NCBI GenBank assembly: GCA_946533175.1
Contig: CAMNBS010000002.1
Location: 1 to 36,321 of the forward strand
Direction: 5' to 3'
Source of the DNA: an uncultured Clostridia bacterium
GTDB lineage: Bacteria; Bacillota_I; Bacilli_A; RF39; UBA660
DNA length: 36,321 bases
Shown here: piece after piece, positions 15,166-21,775 of the stretch
Layout of the letters: the number at the start of each line of letters is the position of its first letter
How positions within the stretch are numbered: the first letter of the stretch is position 1
Notes under the pieces: generated by a model
What the model was told of the DNA's origin: nothing
Seen by the model: the letters and a program-made list of their open reading frames with translations, nothing else
Database searches by the model: none
Made by a program: the position numbers and the translations under genes

Positions 15166-17583
15166 ATGTTAGATAAAAAATATAATGCAAATGAAAAAGA
15201 AAATAAATGGTTAAATTATTGGAAAGATAATGGAATATATGATTTCAAACCAGATTACAGAGAAGTATATTCAATAGATACTCCTCCTCCAACAGTTAAT
15301 GGTAAGATTCATATAGGACATATATTTTCATATACGCAAACAGAAATGATTGCTAGATATAAAAGATTAAGTGGGTATAATGTATTCTATCCATTTGGTT
15401 TTGATGATAATGGATTACCTTCAGAAAGATTAGTTGAAAAAGAACAAGGTAAGAAAGCTCATGAAATTGGAAGAGAAGAATTTTCTAAATTATGTCATGA
15501 AACAACTGATAAATATGAAAGTGAATTTCAAGAATTGTTTAGTAAAATGGGTGTAAGTACTGATTGGAAATATCATTATAAAACAGTTAGTCCATCAACT
15601 ATTAAGATAAGTCAAAAATCATTCTTAGATTTAATTGATAAAGGACATTGTTATCATAAAGAATCACCAGCATTATGGTGCAATGAATGTTTAACTTCAA
15701 TAGCACAAGCTGAACTTGAAACAAAAACAATAAAAACAACATTTAACTATATTAATTTTAAAACTAAAGAAGATGGTGAAGAGTTTACTATAGCTACAAC
15801 AAGGCCCGAATTGTTACCAGCTATTGTATGTGTATTTGTAAATCCAAGTGATGAAGCACACAAGTCTTTAATTGGAAAAACTGCCCATATTCCAGTAATA
15901 GATGTTGAAGTTCCTATTATGGCAGATGAGAAGGTTGCTATCGATAAAGGTACCGGAGTAGTTATGTGTTGTACTTTCGGAGATCAAACAGATATTGAAT
16001 GGTGGAAGAAGTATAATTTACCACTTAAATATATATTTACTGATGATGGTAAAATTATTGATTCAGTTCCTAACTATGGTGGAATGAAAATCAAAGAAGC
16101 AAGAAAACAAATAATTGAAGACTTACAAGCTGGTGGTTATGTAGTTAAGATTGAAGAATTAGAGCATGAAGTTCAAACACATGAAAGATGTGGTAAAGAA
16201 GTTGAATATGCAGTTATGAAACAATGGTTTATTGATATCATGAATCATAAACAAGATTTCATTAAAATTGGTAATGAAATCAAATGGTATCCAGAACATA
16301 TGCATAATAGATATAATGAATGGGTTGAAAATGTTTTATGGGATTGGTGTATATCAAGACAAAGATATTTTGGCGTTCCATTCCCAGTTTGGTATTGCAA
16401 AAATTGTGGAGAACCAATTTTTGCAAATGAGAAAGATTTACCAGTTAATCCATTAATAGATAAATCTAAGAATGATAAATGTCCAAAATGTGGATGTACT
16501 GAATTTATTCCAGAAACAGATGTAATGGATACTTGGGCAACTTCTTCAGTAACACCATTAATTAATATGAGATATGGTGAAGAAGATAATTTTGAATCAA
16601 TTTTAAAACCAATGAGTTTAAGAACTAATGCTTCTGAAATTATTAGAACATGGGACTTTTATACAATAGTTAAGAGTTTCTATCATTTTGGAACTAGACC
16701 TTGGGATAATGTAATGATATCAGGATTTGTTATGGCTAACAAAGGAGAAAAAATAAGTAAGTCTAAAGGTAATAGTAAAGTAGATCCAATGGATCTTATT
16801 AATGAGTATTCAGCTGATGTATTAAGATATTGGGCTGGTACTGGAAGATTAGGTACCGATATCGTATTTAGTGATGAAACATTATTAAGAGGTAAGAAGT
16901 TAGTTAATAAGATTTGGAATGTTTCTAAATTTATTGAAATGCATTTACAAGATTATGAAGATAAAGAATTTAATGATTTTGAATATATTGATAAATGGAT
17001 ACTTGGTAAATATCAAGAAATGGAAAGAGGGTTCATTAAATATTTAGATGATTATGAAGTAGGATTAGCATTAAACTTACTCGAAAAGTTCTTCTGGAAC
17101 TTCTGTGATAATTATATTGAAATTGTTAAACATAGACTATATAGACCTGAAGAATTTGGAGATACTCCAAGATACTCAGGGCAAAAAACAGTTTATACTA
17201 TTCTTTATAAATTATTACAAGACTTTAGTATTTACTTCCCATATATAACTGAAGAAATTTATCAAGAATTATATCACGATAATAAATCAATTCATATAAC
17301 AGAAATTAAACCATTAAATTATAGTTTTGATAATGAAATTAAATGTGGTGATTTAATAATAGATATTATCAGTCAAGCTAGAGGAGAAAAATCAAATAAT
17401 AATTTATCTTTAAAGACACCAATTAAGAATTTAGATTTAAGTTTAAATAGTGAACTTAAAGAAGCAATTAATAAATCTATTAAAGATATTAAAGCAACAT
17501 TATTTATTAAGAATTTAAATATAAATGATATTGATAAAGATTATACTATAGATAAAATTGAGTTGGATTTAAGTGAAGAATAG
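15166..17583 (+). CDS. valS: Valyl-tRNA synthetase, archaeal-type form
   Basis: A class I synthetase of 805 residues that charges tRNA-Val. The HIGH signature is exact (VNGKIHIGHIFSYTQ), KMSKS appears as KISKSKG, and the editing domain has TIATTRPELLP. GFDDNGLPSERLVEK is the form seen in the archaeal-type ValRS subgroup; ordinary Bacilli ValRS has GTDHAGIATQ there. Cys pairs at CNECL and at CKNCG/CPKCGC look like zinc knuckles. The usual C-terminal coiled coil is missing, making it about 70 residues shorter than the B. subtilis enzyme. Expression is under a T-box. All Arg codons seen are AGA/AGG, and the gene lies in an integrated module, so transfer or a second resistant ValRS copy are both plausible. 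Confidence 0.9.
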   Translation: MLDKKYNANEKENKWLNYWKDNGIYDFKPDYREVYSIDTPPPTVNGKIHIGHIFSYTQTEMIARYKRLSGYNVFYPFGFDDNGLPSERLVEKEQGKKAHEIGREEFSKLCHETTDKYESEFQELFSKMGVSTDWKYHYKTVSPSTIKISQKSFLDLIDKGHCYHKESPALWCNECLTSIAQAELETKTIKTTFNYINFKTKEDGEEFTIATTRPELLPAIVCVFVNPSDEAHKSLIGKTAHIPVIDVEVPIMADEKVAIDKGTGVVMCCTFGDQTDIEWWKKYNLPLKYIFTDDGKIIDSVPNYGGMKIKEARKQIIEDLQAGGYVVKIEELEHEVQTHERCGKEVEYAVMKQWFIDIMNHKQDFIKIGNEIKWYPEHMHNRYNEWVENVLWDWCISRQRYFGVPFPVWYCKNCGEPIFANEKDLPVNPLIDKSKNDKCPKCGCTEFIPETDVMDTWATSSVTPLINMRYGEEDNFESILKPMSLRTNASEIIRTWDFYTIVKSFYHFGTRPWDNVMISGFVMANKGEKISKSKGNSKVDPMDLINEYSADVLRYWAGTGRLGTDIVFSDETLLRGKKLVNKIWNVSKFIEMHLQDYEDKEFNDFEYIDKWILGKYQEMERGFIKYLDDYEVGLALNLLEKFFWNFCDNYIEIVKHRLYRPEEFGDTPRYSGQKTVYTILYKLLQDFSIYFPYITEEIYQELYHDNKSIHITEIKPLNYSFDNEIKCGDLIIDIISQARGEKSNNNLSLKTPIKNLDLSLNSELKEAINKSIKDIKATLFIKNLNINDIDKDYTIDKIELDLSEE

Positions 17584-17616
17584 AATGGTCAGAATATTGA
17601 TTTGTTGCAAACTTAC

Positions 17617-17640
17617 AAGTAGGAGAAATCCTACTTTTTT
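17617..17640 (+). terminator. valS terminator
   Basis: A perfect 8-bp stem (17617-17624 with 17629-17636) with a GAAA tetraloop and T-run. Confidence 0.85.
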
Positions 17641-17642
17641 GA

Positions 17643-17906
17643 TATAATAATGGGAAGTATCATTTCTTTTATCGATATGGTATTAGTGATAATGGTGAAA
17701 AAACACTTAGCAATTTAGAAATTGCAAAGCTCGATGATATAGTTAGAATAAATCATATTGATAAATGGAATGGATATAATTCTCAAAACAAAGAAACTCC
17801 TAATGATGGGTTTATAATTCATATTGAATATATGGATGGAAAAAAGACAACATTTGATATTTATATTAGAAGAGATAAATATACAATAAAAGAAAAGAAT
17901 AATTAA
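17643..17906 (+). pseudogene. C-terminal remnant of an unrecognised protein
   Basis: An open frame of 87 codons with no start codon, ending at TAA 17904. The product includes YHFFYRYGISDNGEKTL and GFIIHIEYMDGKKTTFDIY, which read like real protein, but I recognise no family. It begins right after the valS terminator and ends just before a module end block, so it is probably cargo whose 5' part was deleted. Confidence 0.4.
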
Positions 17907-17930
17907 TCGCACTATTATGATATTACGATT

Positions 17931-17984
17931 GATCATATGACCAGGAAATTATAATAAAACATTTGATGTTACAACATCTAACCC
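17931..17984 (+). repeat. Right-end block of module A
   Basis: ATCATATGACCAGGAAAT (near 17932) followed by the site 17962-17984 (TTTGATGTT, 7 bases, CTAACCC). The site shares TGATGTT and CTAACCC with module A's left-end sites at 13370 and 14713, so left and right ends of the same module match. Confidence 0.65.
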
Positions 17985-18005
17985 AACTTAAATAAATTAA
18001 AAATT

Positions 18006-18035
18006 GACGGAATTATACTAAATTTCGTCTTTTTT
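18006..18035 (+). terminator. Terminator of the rbgA upstream block, copy B
   Basis: GACGGAATT (18006-18014) pairs with AATTTCGTC (18021-18029), then T-run; same hairpin as at 13125 and 27656. Confidence 0.75.
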
Positions 18036-18036
18036 A

Positions 18037-18045
18037 TGCTATAAT
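18037..18045 (+). promoter_or_regulatory. Extended -10 promoter, rbgA copy B
   Basis: TGCTATAAT at 18037-18045, identical to copy A, 24 bases before the ATG at 18069. Confidence 0.6.
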
Positions 18046-18068
18046 TGATTAGAAACGGAGTGATTCCT

Positions 18069-18110
18069 ATGGATAATAAAACTAATATAAACTGGTTGAG
18101 AACAATTTAG
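18069..18110 (+). pseudogene. rbgA 5' fragment, copy B
   Basis: GGAGTGATTCCT, then ATG and MDNKTNINW, as in rbgA; then LRTI and a TAG. The departure from rbgA is again directly after the Trp codon. Upstream terminator, -10 box and ribosome-binding site are all retained. Confidence 0.75.
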
Positions 18111-18274
18111 TCAAGATCGACTCCAAAACCTTATAAAATAAGTGAAAAACAAAAAATAAATCATACATGTTTTATAATAAAATATATTAAAATAGATAAA
18201 AAATAATAAAAATTAAGTGATTTTAAGTAAAAATAGCTTAGGAATTGACATGGTGAGAACAGGTAGTCAAGACC
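18094..18274 (+). repeat. Module B left-end unit
   Basis: Two copies of a module-specific site: 18094-18119 (GGTTGAGAACAATTTAGTC then AAGATCG) and 18252-18274 (GGTGAGAACAGGTAGTCAAG then ACC). They share TGAGAACA and TAGTCAAGA. A-tracts between them start at 18189, 18198, 18208 and 18229 (9, 10, then 21 bases, about two turns). Same plan as modules A, C and D but with different site sequence. Confidence 0.65.
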
Positions 18275-18295
18275 AGATGAAAGAAGATGATAATT

Positions 18296-19052
18296 ATGGC
18301 AAATAATTTAGTAATTAGAAGCAGTAGTGCAGAATTTTTGATATTTGAAAGACAAACCCATGATAAGGGAATTCAAGTTAGATTTGAAAATGGAGATTTA
18401 TGGTTAACTCAAAAAGCTATGAGTGAATTATATGATTGTACAGCAGACAATGTTTCATTACATTTAAAAAATATATACAAAGACTATGAACTTTACAAAA
18501 ACTCAACTACCGAGGAATTCTCGGTAGTTCAAAAAGAAGGTAACAGAGAAGTAAGCGGTGGATTATGATTCAAAGGCACCAACAACAATTAAATTTTTTA
18601 AAAAAGTACAAAACAAAATGCATTATACTGTATCTCATCAAACTGCAGCTGAAATAATATATAATCGTGCTGATTCAAAAAAAGATAATATGGGGCTTAC
18701 CTCATGGAAGAATTCTCCTAATGGAAAAATTTTAGAAACTGATGTTGTAATTGCTAAAAATTATTTATCTAAAAATGAATTAGAAAGTTTAGAAAGAATA
18801 GTTTCGGCATTTTTAGATTTAGCAGAGAATAGGGCAAAGAGAAATATTCCAATGACAATGGAAGATTGGGCGACAAGAATTGATAAATATTTACTTGCTG
18901 ATGATTTAGATATATTAAAAGATGCTGGTAAAATATCTCATGAAATAGCGTGCGACAAAGCATTAACTGAATTTGAAAAATATAGAGTAAAACAAGATAA
19001 ATTATATAAATCAGATTTTGATTTATTAATGGAAGAAAGTGAAAAAATATGA
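18296..19052 (+). pseudogene. rhuM-like gene with internal deletion
   Basis: The first part (18296-18568) encodes a RhuM-family N-terminus: GIQVRFENGDLWLTQKAMS, then LKNIYKDYEL and FSVVQKEGNREV. Full-length RhuM proteins continue with about 100 residues of KilA-N-like sequence, which are missing here. The reading then resumes in another frame (from about 18555) with VDYDSKAPTTIKFFKKVQNK, TAAEIIYNRADSKKDNMGL and MEDWATRIDKYL, the known C-terminal half. The deletion plus frameshift makes it nonfunctional unless the second half is translated alone. RhuM-like genes are common on mobile and pathogenicity islands. Confidence 0.75.
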
Positions 19053-19402
19053 AAATAAAATCATTATATATATGCGTTGATGATATGCAAAGGGCGATAA
19101 ATTTCTATACAGATTTCTTTGAGAAGAGTCCTATAAAAAATGATTCTATTTATTCTGTATTTGATATTGATGGTTTTAGATTTGGTTTATTTGCATATAA
19201 AAAAATGAAAGAGCCACATACTTTTGGAAGTAATTGTTTGCCTAGTATAGAAGTAGATAGTATAGAAACACTAAAAAGAAAAATAGAAAAGCTAGAGATT
19301 TGTTTTCCTTTAACTAAAATTGAAAGTAATTATGTAGTTGAATTTATTGATAGTGAAGGAAATCATATAGAATTAACAACCCCTATAAAAGGAAGTGATT
19401 AA
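19049..19402 (+). CDS. VOC-family (glyoxalase/bleomycin-resistance-like) protein
   Basis: A 117-residue protein with one VOC fold: SLYICVDDMQRAINFYTDFF at the N-terminus and VVEFIDSEGNHIELTTP at the C-terminus, where the Glu of HIE is a usual metal ligand. VOC proteins include glyoxalases, drug-binding proteins and dioxygenases; the substrate cannot be read. Its ATG overlaps the rhuM stop (ATGA), so it was translated in tandem with rhuM. Cargo of module B. Confidence 0.7.
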   Translation: MKIKSLYICVDDMQRAINFYTDFFEKSPIKNDSIYSVFDIDGFRFGLFAYKKMKEPHTFGSNCLPSIEVDSIETLKRKIEKLEICFPLTKIESNYVVEFIDSEGNHIELTTPIKGSD

Positions 19403-19479
19403 AATGAAAGAAGAAAAAGTGTCTTTAAACAAGCTAAAGATATTGAACAAATTATGAATAAATTAGGGAGGTAATACTC
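19403..19479 (+). other. Module B/C junction without a right-end block
   Basis: After the VOC stop only a short open frame (MKEEKVSLNKLKILNKL from 19404) and a GGGAGG ribosome-binding site (about 19465-19470) precede rbgA copy C. The terminator, extended -10 and right-end site seen at other junctions are absent, so the junction has been trimmed by deletion. Confidence 0.4.
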
Positions 19480-19524
19480 ATGGATGAAAATAAAACTAAT
19501 ATAAACTGTTTGGTATGGATTTAG
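19480..19524 (+). pseudogene. rbgA 5' fragment, copy C
   Basis: ATG then MDENKTNIN, nearly identical to rbgA's opening MNENKTNIN, followed by Cys (TGT in place of TGG), LVWI and a TAG. The break is at the same codon as in copies A, B and D. Confidence 0.7.
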
Positions 19525-19690
19525 TCAAACATTTTTATAAAACCCTATAAAATCAAGGGAAAATGAATGTTTACTTATTACATTTTTTTATTAAAAAAAG
19601 TAAAAAAAAACTAAAATTTGATAAAATTCGGTAAAAATCATCCAAAAATAGCAATATTTAAAAAGGGTGGTATTGACGGTCTAACTTTTA
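19508..19690 (+). repeat. Module C left-end unit
   Basis: Site 1 at 19508-19530 starts GTTTG and ends CAAAC (inverted), abutting the broken rbgA codons. Site 2 at 19666-19690 (GGTGGTATTGACGGTCTAAC, then TTTTA) is related to it and to the module A site at 13216. Between them six A-tracts start at 19593, 19602, 19613, 19623, 19633 and 19644, spaced 9, 11, 10, 10 and 11. Confidence 0.6.
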
Positions 19691-19717
19691 GAAAAAAGAG
19701 TGTTTTTATATAAATTT

Positions 19718-19744
19718 GTCAGATAGTTATATCTGACTTTTTTT
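19718..19744 (+). terminator. Terminator at the start of module C cargo
   Basis: A perfect 8-bp stem (19718-19725 with 19730-19737), 4-base loop and T-run. It would stop transcription entering from the truncated rbgA promoter side before the cargo. Confidence 0.8.
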
Positions 19745-19766
19745 ATGCAAAAATTTAGGAGGATTT

Positions 19767-20207
19767 ATGAAAGAAGAGGTAATAGAAATTGATGTAAAAG
19801 ATATTAAAAAATTTCCAAATCATCCTTTTAAAATTACTAATGATCTTAATTATGAAGAATTAAGAAATAGCATTATGGAAAGTGGTGTATTAGTTCCTGC
19901 AATTGTTAGAAAGAGAGATGATGGAAAATATGAAATGTTATCTGGACATAGAAGAATGCAAATATGCAAAGAACAAGGAATAAAGAAAATTCCATGCATA
20001 GTTAAAAATATTTCAGATGAGGAAGCTATTGTCTTGATGGTAGATTCTAATCTTCAAAGAGAAAAAATATTACCAAGTGAAAAAGCAATGGCATATAAGA
20101 TGAAATATGATGCAATAAAATCTATGACACCATCGGTGTAAGATAAAAGAAAAGATGAAATATTAGGAGAGCAAGTTGGAGAAAGTAGAGAGCAAATAAG
20201 AAGATTT
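19767..20207 (+). pseudogene. ParB/Spo0J-like protein fragment with a nonsense codon
   Basis: The first 124 residues are a ParB N-terminal domain: SGVLVPAIVRKRDDGKYEML, GHRRMQICKEQGI and DSNLQREKILPSEKAMAYKM, as in partition-type proteins of integrative elements. A TAA at 20139 interrupts it, but the same frame continues with DKRKDEILGEQVGESREQIR, the expected helix-turn-helix start. From 20200 the sequence changes to a RuvB fragment in another frame. It is thus a ParB gene with a stop and a missing C-terminus. Ribosome-binding site AGGAGG. Confidence 0.75.
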
Positions 20208-20790
20208 AGAAAATAATAATATAAGACCAGAAAGTTTAGATGAATATATTGGCCAAAGTGAAGTAAAAGAAAACATTAAAGTATTTATAGAAGCTGCAAA
20301 GCTTAGAAATGAACCACTTGATCATGTACTTTTATATGGTCCACCAGGACTTGGTAAAACAACTTTAGCAAATATAATAGCAAATGAATTAGGTGTTTCT
20401 TTAAAAACAGCATCGGGTCCTGCTATAGAAAAATCTGGCGATTTGGCAGCAATATTATCAACATTAGAACCAGGTGATGTATTATTTATTGATGAAATAC
20501 ATAGAATGCCAAGATTTATTGAAGAAATACTTTATCCTGCTATGGTAGATTTTACTTTAGATATAGTAGTTGGAAATGATACAAATACAAGAAGTATTAA
20601 AATTGATTTGCCTCCATTTACTTTAGTTGGAGCTACAACAAGAGCAGGTGATTTGACAAGTCCACTTCGTGATAGATTTGGTATTACTTGTAAATTAAAA
20701 TATTATGATGAAGATGAACTTCGTATGATTATTGAAAGAACAAGTCGTGTTCTTGATATGCCTATTTCTCATGAAGCAGCGATTTCACTT
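20200..20790 (+). pseudogene. RuvB fragment (branch-migration ATPase), 5' and 3' truncated
   Basis: From GAA at 20200 the frame reads NIRPESLDEYIGQSEVKENI, then GPPGLGKTT (Walker A), DEIHRMPRFIEE (Walker B) and GATTRAGDLTSPLRDRFG (sensor 1 and arginine finger). It lacks the usual start region and ends around MPISHEAAISLA, so the winged-helix DNA-binding domain is gone. It has no start codon at the fusion with ParB. Near 20785-20800 it joins, in frame, a sulfatase-type sequence. A working Holliday-junction motor is impossible; an intact ruvB must be elsewhere. Confidence 0.8.
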
Positions 20791-21694
20791 GCTAATTTAT
20801 TAAAACAAAAAGATTATAGTATAAAAGCTTTTCATATGAATTCTAAAGAATATTTTTCAAGAGGAATTAATTATTCTAATTGGGGATATGATAATTATTT
20901 TGGACTTCAGGATTTAGGAATATATTCTGATACATCATATCAGTTGGATAGAGAACTTATTCTTAATGAAACATTCTACAATGAAATGTTTAATAATAAT
21001 GGAAAATTTATGAATTACATTATTACTTATAGTAATCATTTACCTTTTGATGCTAAAAGAGGAGTATGTAATAAATTATTAAAACTTGATTATGAAAAAG
21101 AACTTTAAAATATTGATAATAGTGAAAAAAATGTATTTCTAGAGAGTTTAGAATTAACAGAAGAAGATTGTATTAAGAGACAAGCAAAAGAGACTGATTA
21201 TATGATATGGTTATTAATAAAAGCATTAAAAGATAATAATTTATATGATAATACAATAATTATTGCTTATGCTGATCATTATTTATATACTGTATCTGAT
21301 TATGAAATACTAAAAAAATGGTAAGAGTATAGAAACTAATTTAATTAATCATACACCATTCTTTATATGGAGTAAAAATTTAAAAAAGGAAGAAGTAAAA
21401 AAAGTTACAACACAAATGAATATTTTACCAACTGTTTTAAATTTACTTGGAATAGAATATAATGAAAAATGGTATATAGGGCAAGATATATTTTCAAAAA
21501 AAATTAAACCATTTGTAGTATTCCCTGATTTATCTTGGTATGATGGAAGTTATTATGTAGAAGATGGTAGTGTTGTTAATAATAAGAAAATATCTTCTGA
21601 ACTTTTAGAAGAAAAAAATAATTATGCTGAATATTTAATTAAAAAGAATGATTTAGTACTTAAATATAATTATTTTAAAGAAATGAGTAATTAA
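20791..21694 (+). pseudogene. LtaS-like sulfatase/phosphoglycerol transferase fragment, broken by stop and frameshift
   Basis: The frame from RuvB runs straight into KAFHMNSKEYFSRGINYSNW and FMNYIITYSNHLPFD, the central part of the alkaline-phosphatase-fold domain of LTA-synthase-like enzymes. A TAA at 21106 interrupts; the same frame continues with DCIKRQAKETDYMIWLLIKA and IIIAYADHY. A second stop at 21322 is followed by a frame change to NHTPFFIWSKN and MNILPTVLNLLGIEYNEKWY (21416 on). The membrane domain and the N-terminal nucleophile region are missing. Such enzymes make polyglycerol-phosphate or modify surface polymers; this copy cannot. Confidence 0.75.
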
Positions 21695-21731
21695 AAGACT
21701 TTGTTATAGGTAAAAAAAAGTCTTTCTTTTT
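21694..21731 (+). terminator. Terminator after the sulfatase remnant
   Basis: AAAGACTTT (21694-21702) pairs with AAAGTCTTT (21717-21725), then a T-rich tail. The loop is long (14 bases). Confidence 0.65.
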
Positions 21732-21775
21732 GTGCGAATGTAATATATAATTATAATAGGTAGGAGGAGTGTTAA

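Noticed and set aside
18296..19052. Two separate genes in the rhuM region
   Set aside because: The two frames correspond to the N- and C-terminal parts of a single RhuM-type protein, so a deleted and frameshifted gene explains them better.
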